Part shown: positions 17,289 through 27,078 of the stretch, in pieces
Position numbering within the stretch: position 1 is the stretch's first letter
Layout of the letters: each line of letters opens with the position of its first letter
From: Acidithiobacillus ferridurans
GTDB taxonomy: Bacteria > Pseudomonadota > Gammaproteobacteria > Acidithiobacillales > Acidithiobacillaceae
Direction of reading: 5' to 3'
NCBI RefSeq assembly: GCF_003966655.1
Contig: NZ_AP018795.1
Coordinates: forward strand, 310,001 to 374,000
Length of the DNA: 64,000 nucleotides
Made by a program: the position numbers and the translations under genes
The notes under the pieces: generated by a model
What the model was told of the DNA's origin: nothing
What the model saw: the letters and a program-made list of their open reading frames with translations, nothing else
Database searches by the model: none

Positions 17289-18791
17289 GTGGAGATAGCC
17301 GTACAATGCCAGAACCCGACTACCGACAACAGTGACTGTGTGGTCGTCGGAGTTTATGAAGGCGGCATATTGAGCCCTGCCGCAACGCTGGTTGATCTGG
17401 CCAGCGGCGGCGCGCTCCGGACCCTCCTCGATACCGGAGACTTTAGCGGCGCCTGTGGTGACACGCAGTTGCTCTACCAGGTGCCCGGCGTGGCTGCGGC
17501 GCGAGTACTGGTTCTGGGCCTCGGCAGCCATGGCAAGGTCAAGGACAGTCAGTTCCGCAAAGCCGCGCTGGCTGCGGCCCGCGCTTTGCAGGGTGCCCAT
17601 GTCGGGCGCGCCAGTCTGCACTTGCTCGACATCCCGGTAATACGTCGTTCCGCGCCGGCTTGCGCCAAAATACTGGTCCAGGCCGTGGCGGACGCGGAGT
17701 ATCACTTCGATCGCCACAAGAAACCTGCTGACGCGCCACAACGACCCATATCCGAACTGCAGCTATCCATTCCTGAAAACGATACCGCAGCGCTCGCGGA
17801 GCTTCAGGGTGCCGTAGCAGAAGCTCATGTAACGGCCCGCGCCGTCGCCTGGACCCGGGATATGGCCAACGAACCCGGAAATATCTGTACTCCCACGTGG
17901 CTCGCTGAACAAGCGGAGGCCATGGCCGGGCGGCTGGGCATCAAAAGCACTATCCTCGGTCCGGACGCGATGGAAGCCTTGGGTATGCACCTACTCCTTG
18001 GCGTGGCCCACGGATCCCGGCAGCCGCCCCGCCTGATCATTCTCGAATACCGGGGCGGTGCCGAAAATCAGGCGCCTATCGTCCTGGTCGGCAAGGGTCT
18101 CACCTTTGATGCGGGCGGCATCTCTCTAAAACCCGCCGACAAGATGGATGAAATGAAGTATGACATGTGCGGCGGGGCATCGGCCCTGGCAGCGATTCAG
18201 GCAGCGGCAGAACTCCAACTTCCGCTGAACATCGTTACCGTGGTGCCCGCTTCGGAAAACCTGCCCGACGGGCAGGCCACCAAACCCGGCGACATCCACA
18301 GGAGCATGAACGGCATGAGCGTGGAGGTCGTGAATACCGATGCCGAGGGCCGGCTGATTCTTGCGGATGCGTTGACCTATGTGGAGCGTTTCGAACCCGA
18401 CGTGGTGATCGACATGGCCACCCTTACCGGCGCCTGCATCATCGCCCTGGGGCACCAGACGGCGGCGGTAATGGGCAATCATGAAGGGCTCGTTCATGAT
18501 CTCATCGCTGCGGGCAAGGAAAGTATGGACCGGGTTTGGGAGTTACCCCTCTTCGAGGAATATCAGGAGCAATTGAAGAGCCCGGTTGCGGATCTTTCCA
18601 ACGTCGGTGGCCGGCCGGCGGGGACCATCACCGCCGCCTGCTTTCTCTCGCGCTTCACCGAAAACTATCACTGGGCCCATCTCGATATTGCGGGGGTGGC
18701 GTGGAAGAGCGGCGAACACAAAAATGCGACGGGCCGCCCGGTACCGTTGTTGGTGGAGTATCTGCTGCGGCGGGCTCGGCAGGTGGCCTGA
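17289..18791 (+). CDS. pepA: Leucyl aminopeptidase (PepA, M17 family)
   Basis: A 500-residue two-zinc aminopeptidase. The start is a GTG at 17289, preceded by AGGAGAACCGCC. The metal and active-site segments are complete: GKGLTFDAGGISLKPA with the following DEMKYDMCGGA, and NTDAEGRLILADAL. It removes N-terminal residues from peptides; PepA of enterobacteria also binds DNA in site-specific recombination, which cannot be judged here. holC follows after 11 bases. Confidence 0.97.
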   Translation: MEIAVQCQNPTTDNSDCVVVGVYEGGILSPAATLVDLASGGALRTLLDTGDFSGACGDTQLLYQVPGVAAARVLVLGLGSHGKVKDSQFRKAALAAARALQGAHVGRASLHLLDIPVIRRSAPACAKILVQAVADAEYHFDRHKKPADAPQRPISELQLSIPENDTAALAELQGAVAEAHVTARAVAWTRDMANEPGNICTPTWLAEQAEAMAGRLGIKSTILGPDAMEALGMHLLLGVAHGSRQPPRLIILEYRGGAENQAPIVLVGKGLTFDAGGISLKPADKMDEMKYDMCGGASALAAIQAAAELQLPLNIVTVVPASENLPDGQATKPGDIHRSMNGMSVEVVNTDAEGRLILADALTYVERFEPDVVIDMATLTGACIIALGHQTAAVMGNHEGLVHDLIAAGKESMDRVWELPLFEEYQEQLKSPVADLSNVGGRPAGTITAACFLSRFTENYHWAHLDIAGVAWKSGEHKNATGRPVPLLVEYLLRRARQVA

Positions 18792-18802
18792 GAGGACCGC
18801 CC

Positions 18803-19228
18803 TTGCCTGTCGCCTCGTTTTATACCCTGCCGCCGACACTGCTTACCGCGCACGAACAGCGGCGCGGCATGTGCCGGGTGATTGCCAAGGTGTGGCAGGT
18901 CATGGGAGAAGCAGATATCCTGTGTCCGGATACGGAGGCCGGGCAGGCCCTGGATGACCTGCTCTGGACCTTTCAGGCGGGAGCTTTCGTGCCCCATGTC
19001 CGGGGCGCAGGAGAACCGGTACGCATCCACGAGAACGGCGCATGGCCCTTGCAGGGCAAGGCGCTGGTGCTCTGCGGGCTGGACGAATTGCCGGCGCCCC
19101 TCCCCCCCTGCGAGCGGCTCATCGACTTCATTCCGGTCGCGGAGCAATTACGCGGCTTCGCCAGAGAACGATACAGACAATTAAAGAACGCAGGATTCAC
19201 CATGCAGGTGCATCCCCTGGAAGCCTGA
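18803..19228 (+). CDS. holC: DNA polymerase III subunit chi
   Basis: A 141-residue protein from a TTG start at 18803 with AGAGGA seven bases upstream. A longer frame would overlap pepA out of phase. Its FYTLPPT opening, FVPH segment and C-terminal IDFIPVAEQLRGFARERYRQLKNAGF closely follow the chi pattern (E. coli 147 residues). Chi links the clamp loader to single-strand binding protein. The pepA-holC-valS order is the usual gammaproteobacterial one. Confidence 0.9.
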   Translation: MPVASFYTLPPTLLTAHEQRRGMCRVIAKVWQVMGEADILCPDTEAGQALDDLLWTFQAGAFVPHVRGAGEPVRIHENGAWPLQGKALVLCGLDELPAPLPPCERLIDFIPVAEQLRGFARERYRQLKNAGFTMQVHPLEA

Positions 19229-19241
19229 TCGGAGACACGCC

Positions 19242-19922
19242 ATGGCAAGCATGACCACACGTAAGGAACCTGTCCTCGAAGAGCAGATGGACGTCGATGA
19301 CGACGCCCCGCTGTTGCTCACCAACCTTGTACGTCCGGGGTTGCCACCCCAGCTTTGGCGACATGCGGACGACGAAGCGCCGGAAGCCGTAAACCGTCCG
19401 CCGGCAGAGGCGGCGCCGGACCAACTCCCTCCGCATGGTTCCGGGCCGGTGGCGACGCCCGACAATCCCGCCGCCTTTTCCATGCGTTGGGAGGAGGCTG
19501 CGGCAGCGAGCAATGGCGCAGCAGCGACTGCCGGAGAATATGCACAGGCAGCGCCACACTGGCAGGATGACGCGGCTTCCCCGGAAACACTGCAGGAGAC
19601 CACGACAACCGATGCCCCCGAAATTGTCGGGTCAACCGCCGCGATGCCTCCCATGACCCTCGATTTTCTCAAAGACTTCGAAGAGTTGCTTTTCCGGGAG
19701 ATCGAACGACGGATCATCAACGAGATCGAAGAGCAGGTGACACAGCATCTGCAAACCGTCTGGAAGGAGCGGATCAGCCTGACGATCATGCGTACCCTGG
19801 CGCTGGAGGGCATCCAGTTGCGTGAAAGCCTGAGCGAAGATCTTCGCAAATCGCTTCCGGAAATACTGCAGCGCGTCCTGCACGAAGGCCTGGACCAGAT
19901 CAACGCCTCGGAAATCGAGTAA
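19242..19922 (+). CDS. Protein of unknown function between holC and valS
   Basis: A 226-residue acidic protein that I do not recognise. Residues 1 to about 140 are low-complexity, rich in Ala, Pro and acidic residues and probably disordered. Residues about 145-226 are strongly amphipathic helix ([27 protein letters not shown]...) and may form a coiled coil. GGAG stands eight bases before the ATG. It sits in the pepA-holC-valS operon, 13 bases after holC and 11 before valS. Confidence 0.75.
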   Translation: MASMTTRKEPVLEEQMDVDDDAPLLLTNLVRPGLPPQLWRHADDEAPEAVNRPPAEAAPDQLPPHGSGPVATPDNPAAFSMRWEEAAAASNGAAATAGEYAQAAPHWQDDAASPETLQETTTTDAPEIVGSTAAMPPMTLDFLKDFEELLFREIERRIINEIEEQVTQHLQTVWKERISLTIMRTLALEGIQLRESLSEDLRKSLPEILQRVLHEGLDQINASEIE

Positions 19923-19933
19923 GATACCCTCCC

Positions 19934-22750
19934 ATGACTGACACTCTGAATCGCCCCTTCGCCCCCGCCGAAATCGAAACCCAATGCTACGCACGCTGGG
20001 AAACCCACGGCCTGTTCCAGCCGAAAGGCAGTGGCACCCCCTATTGCATCATGCTTCCGCCACCCAATGTCACTGGCACCCTGCATATGGGCCACGCCTT
20101 TCAGGATACCCTCATGGATATCCTCACCCGCGTCCACCGGATGCGCGGCGAGCGCACCCTCTGGCAGCCGGGCACCGACCATGCCGGTATCGCCACCCAG
20201 ATGCTGGTGGAACGGCAACTGGTACAGGAAGGCGGCGATCGCCATCAGATGGGCCGCAGTGCCTTTCTGGAACGGGTCTGGCAGTGGCGCCGGGAATCCG
20301 GTGGCCATATCACCCGGCAGATGCGACGGCTGGGGGCATCCTGTGACTGGTCACGCGAGCGTTTTACGTTAGACAGCGGGCTCTCCCATGCGGTCACCGA
20401 AGTCTTCGTCCGCCTCCATGACGAAGGGCTGATCTACCGCGGCAAACGGCTGGTCAACTGGGACCCGGTCCTGCGTACCGCAGTCTCCGATCTGGAGGTC
20501 GTCAGCGAAGCGGAGCAAGGCTCGCTCTGGCATATCCGTTATCCCCTCAGTGATGGCACCGGCTCCCTCGTGGTCGCCACCACCCGTCCGGAAACCCTGC
20601 TGGGCGACGTGGCGGTGGCGGTTCACCCCGACGATCCGCGCTACGCCGCCCTCGTCGGCAAGACCCTGCGCCTGCCGGTCATGAACCGTGAGATTCCCAT
20701 CATCGCAGACGATTATGTCGATCCGGAATTTGGCTCCGGCTGCGTCAAAATCACCCCGGCCCACGATTTCAACGACTATCAGGTGGGGCAACGGCACAGC
20801 CTGGCCCTGCTCAACGTCTTTACCCCTGACGCGCGCATCCGGGACAGTATCGAGGTCTTCGGCGACGGCGTCGTCGCCGGGGAGATTCCCGAGACCCTGC
20901 GCGGACTGGACCGTTATGCCGCCCGCCAGCAGATTCTCGCCCTGCTGGCGGCGGAGAACCTGCTGGAACGCACTGACGAACACCAACTCATGGTGCCCCG
21001 CGGCGACCGCTCCCATGCCGTCATCGAGCCCTATCTGACCGATCAATGGTATGTGCGGGTCGCCCCCCTGGCGGAGCCGGCCATCCGCGCGGTGGAAGAA
21101 GGCCGCATCCGCTTCGTGCCGGAAAACTGGAACAAAACCTACTTCGACTGGATGCAGCGCATCGAGGACTGGTGCATTTCCCGCCAGCTCTGGTGGGGGC
21201 ACCAGATTCCTGCCTGGTACGGTCCCGACGGCAAAATCTTTGTCGCTCGTCGTGAAGAGGAAGCGCAGTCGGAGGCCGCCCGCCATTACGGCATGCCGGT
21301 GGTCCTGGAACGCGACCCGGACGTGCTCGACACCTGGTTCAGTTCGGCGCTGTGGCCCTTCACCACCCTGGGCTGGCCGGAAAAAACATCGGACCTTGCC
21401 CAGTTCTACCCCACCAGCGTGCTGGTCACCGGCTTCGACATCATTTTTTTCTGGGTGGCGCGAATGATCATGATGGGTCTGCGCTTCATGGACGAGGTGC
21501 CATTCCATGAAGTCTATGTCCACGGTCTGGTGCGCGATGCCGAGGGCCAGAAGATGAGCAAGTCCAAAGGCAATGTCCTCGACCCCATTGACCTCATCGA
21601 CGGCATCTGTCTGGAAGACCTCGTCGCCAAGCGTACCCGAGGTCTCATGCAGCCGCAGATGGCGGCCAAAATCGAAAAGGCCACCCGTAAGGAGTTCGCC
21701 GACGGCATTCCCGCCTTCGGCACCGATGCCCTGCGCTTCACCTTCGCGGTACTGGCCACCCAGGGCCGGGACATCAAGTTTGACCTCAAGCGGGTGGAGG
21801 GGAATCGCAATTTCTGCAACAAGCTTTGGAACGCCTCGCGTTTTGCCCTGATGCAGACACGAAATCCGGCCGATCTGGACGGCGAGCGCGAGCTACTGGC
21901 GCCGGAACGCTGGATCATCGGTCGCCTGCAGCACTGCGAGGCGGACGTCAACAGCGCCATCGACCAGTATCGCTTTGCCGACGCCGCCCATGCGCTCTAC
22001 CAGTTTTTCTGGAATGACTACTGCGACTGGTATATCGAACTGAGCAAACCGGTGCTGCGCGAGGGCAGCCCGTTTACCTCGGCACAGCAGTGCGGCACCC
22101 GCAATACCCTGCTGCGGGTGCTGGAGGCCGGACTGCGTCTGCTGCACCCGGTGATGCCCTTCCTCACCGAGGAACTCTGGCAGCGGGTCGCACCGATGAT
22201 CGGCAAGGCGGGCGACAGCATTGCCCTTGCCCCCTACCCGGTGGCCGATCTCGCTCGTGTGGACGCCGATGCCGATGCCGATACGGAATGGCTGATTGCC
22301 GTCATCCGCGCCATCCGCTCGGTGCGCGGCGAGATGGATATCCCACCGGGGAAACCTCTGCCCCTGCTCCTGCAGGCCGGCGATACCCATGACCGGAAAA
22401 GGGTGGAACGCTATCAGTCCTGGCTCTTCGCCCTCGGCCGCCTCGCCAGTCTGGAATGGCTGGGCGCCGAAGAGGAAGCGCCGCCCGCCGCCTTGCAACT
22501 GGTCGGCGATCTGCGCGTCCTCGTCCCTCTCGCGGGGGTGATCAACGTGGCCGCCGAACAGACCCGCCTCGCCAAGGAACAGCAGCGACTGGAACAGGAT
22601 CGCGCCAAAACCGTCGCCAAACTCGGCCAGGAGAGCTTTCGCAGCCGGGCGCCCGCAGAGGTGGTCGCCAAAGAAGAGGAACGTCTGCGGGAGGTGGATG
22701 CCGCATTACTGCAACTGGAGGAGCAGGCACGGCGGTTAGCCTCGTTGTGA
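19934..22750 (+). CDS. valS: Valine--tRNA ligase
   Basis: A 938-residue class I synthetase. The HIGH-type motif lies in [15 protein letters not shown] (about residues 42-56) and the KMSKS motif in [11 protein letters not shown]. The editing domain lies between them (e.g. [15 protein letters not shown]). The last 70 residues form the ValS coiled-coil arm ([19 protein letters not shown]). Length is normal. It charges tRNA-Val and hydrolyses mischarged Thr-tRNA. Confidence 0.98.
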   Translation: MTDTLNRPFAPAEIETQCYARWETHGLFQPKGSGTPYCIMLPPPNVTGTLHMGHAFQDTLMDILTRVHRMRGERTLWQPGTDHAGIATQMLVERQLVQEGGDRHQMGRSAFLERVWQWRRESGGHITRQMRRLGASCDWSRERFTLDSGLSHAVTEVFVRLHDEGLIYRGKRLVNWDPVLRTAVSDLEVVSEAEQGSLWHIRYPLSDGTGSLVVATTRPETLLGDVAVAVHPDDPRYAALVGKTLRLPVMNREIPIIADDYVDPEFGSGCVKITPAHDFNDYQVGQRHSLALLNVFTPDARIRDSIEVFGDGVVAGEIPETLRGLDRYAARQQILALLAAENLLERTDEHQLMVPRGDRSHAVIEPYLTDQWYVRVAPLAEPAIRAVEEGRIRFVPENWNKTYFDWMQRIEDWCISRQLWWGHQIPAWYGPDGKIFVARREEEAQSEAARHYGMPVVLERDPDVLDTWFSSALWPFTTLGWPEKTSDLAQFYPTSVLVTGFDIIFFWVARMIMMGLRFMDEVPFHEVYVHGLVRDAEGQKMSKSKGNVLDPIDLIDGICLEDLVAKRTRGLMQPQMAAKIEKATRKEFADGIPAFGTDALRFTFAVLATQGRDIKFDLKRVEGNRNFCNKLWNASRFALMQTRNPADLDGERELLAPERWIIGRLQHCEADVNSAIDQYRFADAAHALYQFFWNDYCDWYIELSKPVLREGSPFTSAQQCGTRNTLLRVLEAGLRLLHPVMPFLTEELWQRVAPMIGKAGDSIALAPYPVADLARVDADADADTEWLIAVIRAIRSVRGEMDIPPGKPLPLLLQAGDTHDRKRVERYQSWLFALGRLASLEWLGAEEEAPPAALQLVGDLRVLVPLAGVINVAAEQTRLAKEQQRLEQDRAKTVAKLGQESFRSRAPAEVVAKEEERLREVDAALLQLEEQARRLASL

Positions 22751-22780
22751 TCAACGCCCCCGGAAATCGGAGACACCCGG

Positions 22781-24136
22781 ATGGCTAAACGCCAGATCTA
22801 TCCCCTGGAACCCCTGTTCGGAAGAATGCTCTCACCTTTCGAACAGTTTCTGCGGCGGGCAACGGCGGGTGGTATCGTGCTCATCGCGGCGACCATCCTC
22901 ACCCTGATTCTCAGCAACTCAACCTGGCACACGGCCTATCACGCGTTCTGGGAGCAGCATCTCAGCCTGCACTGGGGTAACTGGATATTCGATCAGAGCC
23001 TGCATCACTGGATTAACGACGGGCTGATGGCGGTATTCTTTTTTGTGGTCGGGCTGGAACTCAAGCGCGAATTTCTGGTGGGGGAACTGTCCTCCCTGCG
23101 CGATGCCGCCCTGCCGGTTATCGCCGCGCTTGGCGGCATGCTGGCTCCGGCGTTGATTTATCACCAATTTAACCCGACCGGCCCGGCGGCAGACGGTTGG
23201 GGAATCCCGATGGCGACGGATATTGCCTTCGCCATCGGGATTCTCGTCCTGCTCGCCTGGCGCATCCCTCGTAATCTGATCATTTTTCTGACTGCACTGG
23301 CCATCGCCGATGATCTGGGCGCAGTGCTGGTCATCGCGATTTTTTACACACCGGCGCTCCATATCAAAGCGCTGATGATCGCCCTGCTCTTGCTACTGGC
23401 CTTGCTTTTGTTCAACCGGAGCGGCGTTCGTCATACCCTGCCCTATCTGCTGGTCGGGCTACCCTTCTGGTATTTCGTGATACTCTCCGGAATCCATGCC
23501 ACGGTGGCCGGGATTCTTCTGGCTTTTACCATCCCGGCGCGGGGCCGCATACTGCCGGGCGAACTGGCGGACAACCTCAGTGCCCACGGACAACACCTGC
23601 GCGATACCATAATCCACGGCAAACGTCTGGATCCTCTGGTCAACGAACAACTTGCCGGGATCATTCAGGACATCCGCAACATCAGCGTCGCCGCGCTGGC
23701 CCCCCAACAACGTCTGGAGCATGCCATTCAGCCCTGGGTGACTTTTGCGGTCCTTCCGGTTTTTGCGCTCGCCAACGCCGGCATCCATTTTGCGCACATC
23801 TCCGTGAACATGCTGTTCAGTAGCGTTACCATCGGTATTTGCCTGGGATTGGTATTGGGCAAATTCCTGGGCATCGGCCTCAGCAGTTGGTTGGCCGTGC
23901 GCCTCAAAATCGCGCGGCTGCCTGCCGGGGTACGATGGCCACACCTGCTGGGCGCTGCCTGGCTCGGCGGCATCGGTTTTACCATGTCTTTATTTATCGG
24001 CCAACTGGCCTTTGGCGATCCGCAGCTGCGAGAAGAAGCCAGGCTCGGTATCCTGCTCGCATCGCTGATAGCCGCAAGCATAGGTTTGCTCTGGCTATTT
24101 CAGGTAAGCCGCAAAAAAGGAGACCTACCCGCATGA
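22781..24136 (+). CDS. nhaA: Na+/H+ antiporter NhaA
   Basis: A 451-residue membrane antiporter with about 12 helices. The ion-binding aspartates are visible in IADDLGAVLVIAIFYTP, and the helix IV segment TDIAFAIGILVLLAW matches NhaA. The C-terminal extension after about 390 residues is longer than in E. coli (388). Exchange of two H+ for one Na+ is the family reaction; in an acidophile the physiological direction may differ. GGAGA precedes the ATG. Its stop overlaps the nadC start (ATGA). Confidence 0.95.
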   Translation: MAKRQIYPLEPLFGRMLSPFEQFLRRATAGGIVLIAATILTLILSNSTWHTAYHAFWEQHLSLHWGNWIFDQSLHHWINDGLMAVFFFVVGLELKREFLVGELSSLRDAALPVIAALGGMLAPALIYHQFNPTGPAADGWGIPMATDIAFAIGILVLLAWRIPRNLIIFLTALAIADDLGAVLVIAIFYTPALHIKALMIALLLLLALLLFNRSGVRHTLPYLLVGLPFWYFVILSGIHATVAGILLAFTIPARGRILPGELADNLSAHGQHLRDTIIHGKRLDPLVNEQLAGIIQDIRNISVAALAPQQRLEHAIQPWVTFAVLPVFALANAGIHFAHISVNMLFSSVTIGICLGLVLGKFLGIGLSSWLAVRLKIARLPAGVRWPHLLGAAWLGGIGFTMSLFIGQLAFGDPQLREEARLGILLASLIAASIGLLWLFQVSRKKGDLPA

Positions 24137-24960
24137 TCCCCGCTGACATATTACACACGGTACAAGAGGCTCTTGCCGAAGATATCGGCAGCGGTGACCT
24201 GACCGCAGCACTCATTCCGGCAGATCAGGAATTGCGCGCGCGCATCATCAGCCGGGAAGCCGGCATTCTTTGCGGACGCCCCTATGCGGATGCCACTTTC
24301 GCCGCGCTATCCCCCGCCCTTCAGATCCACTGGCAATTGGCCGAAGGCGCGTGGATGCTGCCCGATCAGGAAATCTGCAGCATCGCCGGTCCTGCCAGGG
24401 CTCTGCTCAGCGGCGAGCGCACCGCACTGAATTTCCTGCAGACGCTCTCCGGTACCGCCACCCAGGTCAGCGCTTTTGTCGACATGCTGCGCGGCCATAA
24501 AACCCGGCTGCTGGACACCCGTAAAACCATCCCCGGCCTGCGTCAGGCGCAAAAATATGCGGTGCGTATCGGCGGCGGACACAACCACCGGCTGGGCCTA
24601 TACGATGGCATTCTCATCAAGGAAAATCACATCGCTGCCTGCGGCAGCGTCGCGGCGGCACTGCAGGCGGCCCGGCAACTGGCTCCGGCACTCACCCGCA
24701 TCGAAATTGAAGTGGAAAATCTGAGCCAGTTGGAAGAAGCGCTGAGCGCGGGCGCCGACATGATCCTGCTCGACAACTTTACCCTGGAGGATTTGCGCCT
24801 TGCCGTGCAGCGAGTCGCAGGGCGTCTGCCCCTGGAGGCATCGGGGAATATGGACCTGCACAATATCACTGAAGCAGCGGCCACCGGCGTGGATTTCATT
24901 TCCGTGGGCAGCCTCACCCGCCATCTGCGCAGCCTGGATCTGTCGCTGCGTCATCGCTGA
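24133..24960 (+). CDS. nadC: Nicotinate-nucleotide pyrophosphorylase (carboxylating)
   Basis: A 275-residue quinolinate phosphoribosyltransferase of NAD synthesis. The ATG at 24133 overlaps the nhaA stop by four bases. Family features include EDIGSGDLTAAL, GERTALNFLQTLSGTAT, LLDTRKTIPGLR...KYAVRIGGGHNHR and ILLDNF. Substrate-binding Arg/His/Lys residues lie in the TRKTIPG and GGGHNHR segments. It is convergent with the next gene, with only 12 bases between stops. Confidence 0.96.
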   Translation: MIPADILHTVQEALAEDIGSGDLTAALIPADQELRARIISREAGILCGRPYADATFAALSPALQIHWQLAEGAWMLPDQEICSIAGPARALLSGERTALNFLQTLSGTATQVSAFVDMLRGHKTRLLDTRKTIPGLRQAQKYAVRIGGGHNHRLGLYDGILIKENHIAACGSVAAALQAARQLAPALTRIEIEVENLSQLEEALSAGADMILLDNFTLEDLRLAVQRVAGRLPLEASGNMDLHNITEAAATGVDFISVGSLTRHLRSLDLSLRHR

Positions 24961-24972
24961 GCGTTCCGCCGC

Positions 24973-26211
24973 TCAGGAGGCACGTGCCGCCGCATCCAGA
25001 CTGCGCAGGGTCTCATCCGCACCTGCCGCCGCCGTCAGGTCGGCGACATTATCCTTGGTGAAGAAGCCCTGAAAACCTCCGAAGCGCTGTACGTACTCCA
25101 CGATCAGCGAGGAATGCTCCGAAGCGCTGGAGAAAATCTGCTTCAGCCCTTCCCTCTCCGAACCAGCAACCTCCAGCAGAAATTTCTGCCCGCAATTCTG
25201 CAGGACGTGCACCACATGGTCGATATTGGCCTGACCTCCGGTGTGTCCATCCCGCACCGCCACCGCCAGATGATGTAAACGCGGCCCGAAGTTGCGCACG
25301 AAGGCCTCGGTGGGGGACGGTCTGCCGATCAGGTGATTGCAAAAATACGGATGGTTGGCGGCGGTAAAAACCTTGGCCGGGCTCTGCAGTTCACTGGTAA
25401 AATGCATGCTCTTGGTCACATTCGTGGAAGAATTCTGATCGGGAATATCGTAGGAACCCCAATAGTAATAACTGGAGAGAGTCAGATACTCGAGAATAGC
25501 CGCCTCCCGATTCTGACTGTAGACCCTGGTCGCCAGGTGATCGATGGGCAGAAGGAGCTTGTCCAGACCGAGCCTCTCACGCAATTCCTTGGCCCGTTCA
25601 AAGGCGGCCTGCATGTCCTCCCGGATCGAGGATAGCCCCAGGGAATAGACCCGGATGTGGTCGTCCGGGCGCTCCCAGTAACCGACGACATTGTGGGTAT
25701 AGGGAGACGGTTTGACGATGGCCATATTCCCCGGCAACTCCAGGTGGCGAACCTGCTCCTGATTGAAAAAACGGATTTCCCGGCCCTTCTGCACCTCCAC
25801 CACCTCATGCAGGTTTTGAACCTGAAAGATCTCCCCCATATACCGGGAGTTCGGCCGCTGCGCCCCGATGGGATAGACCTCGTTGAGACTGCGAAAAATA
25901 CCGTGCAGGTTGGGATCTTTCACCTCCCGCACCAGCACGTCGGGGGCACTCATGTCGATCCGCAGGATGTGCGTCGAGTGCTGCTCTGTTTCCAAGGTAA
26001 CCAGGTAGTCATAAGGCGTCATCAGGCAGAGTTCGCCGACATAAGCCACGGAATGCCCGGGCTCCACCGTGATCATCAGACTGTCGATACGGCCGATATT
26101 TTCGCTCAGGCCCTGGCGGTCACGGTCTTCCAGCAACCGTCCCAGCCACTCCTCAAAAAAAGCGGAATTCTGCTTGTCGCCCTGCCGCTGAAAATCTGCC
26201 GATGCCTGCAT
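24973..26211 (-). CDS. HPPD-like (VOC superfamily) putative non-haem iron dioxygenase
   Basis: A 412-residue protein from the ATG at 26211, where GGAGAA stands about eight bases upstream on the minus strand. The C-terminal half follows the catalytic half of 4-hydroxyphenylpyruvate dioxygenase. PIDHLATRV (His225), PRLHHLAVAV (His314) and LIVEYVQRFGGFQGFF (Glu372) align with the three iron ligands, the last resembling the FEIIQR..GFG motif. Between them STNVTKSMHF resembles the HPPD strand before the second His. The first 215 residues are not obviously a normal HPPD N-terminal domain. Non-haem iron dioxygenase or related chemistry is inferred; the substrate is unknown. The gene is divergent from a TetR regulator and may be controlled by it. 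Confidence 0.65.
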   Translation of the reverse strand: MQASADFQRQGDKQNSAFFEEWLGRLLEDRDRQGLSENIGRIDSLMITVEPGHSVAYVGELCLMTPYDYLVTLETEQHSTHILRIDMSAPDVLVREVKDPNLHGIFRSLNEVYPIGAQRPNSRYMGEIFQVQNLHEVVEVQKGREIRFFNQEQVRHLELPGNMAIVKPSPYTHNVVGYWERPDDHIRVYSLGLSSIREDMQAAFERAKELRERLGLDKLLLPIDHLATRVYSQNREAAILEYLTLSSYYYWGSYDIPDQNSSTNVTKSMHFTSELQSPAKVFTAANHPYFCNHLIGRPSPTEAFVRNFGPRLHHLAVAVRDGHTGGQANIDHVVHVLQNCGQKFLLEVAGSEREGLKQIFSSASEHSSLIVEYVQRFGGFQGFFTKDNVADLTAAAGADETLRSLDAAARAS

Positions 26212-26335
26212 ATCCACTTCTCCATTCATGTCGTGTCGATCAGTGTAACCCCCCTGATCCAGGCAGCCAACGTACCCCCCTTCGCACTGCCCTTGCTTCA
26301 TCGGCCGCGTCTTGCCGGAAAAGCACATGCACTTC

Positions 26336-26364
26336 TTGACAAGATACCGATTGGTCGGTATCCT
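26336..26364 (+). promoter_or_regulatory. Promoter of the TetR operon with embedded operator
   Basis: A perfect TTGACA (26336-26341), a 17-base spacer and TATCCT (26359-26364). Lying in the spacer and overlapping the -10 is a perfect inverted repeat, GATACCGA-TTGG-TCGGTATC (26343-26362). Binding of a TetR dimer there would block polymerase, the standard autorepression layout. The ATG of the regulator follows at 26372, so the transcript is nearly leaderless. Confidence 0.85.
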
Positions 26365-26371
26365 TAATTTT

Positions 26372-26989
26372 ATGATGACACAGCCCCTACGAAAAACCCG
26401 TAACCCGGAGCAGACCCGCAGCGATCTACTGGATGCCGCCTATATCGAGATTTTGGAATCCGGCTTTCAGGCGGCCAGTCTGGAACGCATTCTTGCCAAT
26501 ACCTCAGTAAGCAAAGGCGCGCTCTACCACCACTTTGGCACCAAGCGCGAACTGGGGCTGGCCGTAGTCGAAGAAGTGATTGCGCCGCAACTTGCGGTGC
26601 GGTGGTTCGCCCCTTTTGCCGAGCACAATGACCCTTTGGTCAGCCTCCATCGTATTCTCGAAGAAAAAATCAATACCGCCGACGAATCCGTCATCCGCTA
26701 CGGCTGCCCCCTCAATAATCTCATCCAGGAAATGAGCCCCCTCGACGAGGCGTTCCGCTGCGGGTTACAGCAGATTCTCGATCGCTGGGTCTCGGTCATG
26801 GCCGACGCCCTGGCCGAGGGGCAGACCGCCGGCAAGGTGCGCACTGACGTCGAGGCGAAAGAGGTAGCACTCTTCATCGTTGCCGCCATCGAAGGCTGCG
26901 TCGGCCTGGGCAAAAATGCGCAGTCCGTCGAAGCCTATCGGCGTTGTTTGCGACAGTTGCAACTCTACGTCCAGTCACTGGCGGCCTGA
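26372..26989 (+). CDS. TetR/AcrR-family transcriptional regulator (NemR-like context)
   Basis: A 205-residue repressor. The start is ATG at 26372 or 26375, just after the promoter/operator. The N-terminal helix-turn-helix is typical (TRSDLLDAAYIEILESGF, then ASLERILANTSVSKGALYHHFGTKRELG). The ligand domain contains RYGCPLNNLIQEMSP with Cys112 in a position where NemR-type regulators carry a redox- or electrophile-sensing cysteine. The following dienelactone hydrolase and Old Yellow Enzyme genes give it a nemR-nemA-like context. Sensing of reactive electrophiles is inferred. Confidence 0.85.
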   Translation: MMTQPLRKTRNPEQTRSDLLDAAYIEILESGFQAASLERILANTSVSKGALYHHFGTKRELGLAVVEEVIAPQLAVRWFAPFAEHNDPLVSLHRILEEKINTADESVIRYGCPLNNLIQEMSPLDEAFRCGLQQILDRWVSVMADALAEGQTAGKVRTDVEAKEVALFIVAAIEGCVGLGKNAQSVEAYRRCLRQLQLYVQSLAA

Positions 26990-27078
26990 AGGGTATCCCG
27001 CATCGTGCCGTGAACATCCGCTTCTCCATTTCCGGCGTGCCGCTTTTTTCTGCTTTCTGACCGCAGCAAGGAGATATC

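Noticed and set aside
20369-21523. 384-residue open frame on the minus strand
   Set aside because: Antisense to valS, no recognisable domain.
24957-24976. Hairpin between the convergent nadC and HPPD-like genes as a terminator
   Set aside because: A seven-base stem (CTGAGCG/CGCTCAG) overlaps both stop codons but has no U-rich tail on either strand.
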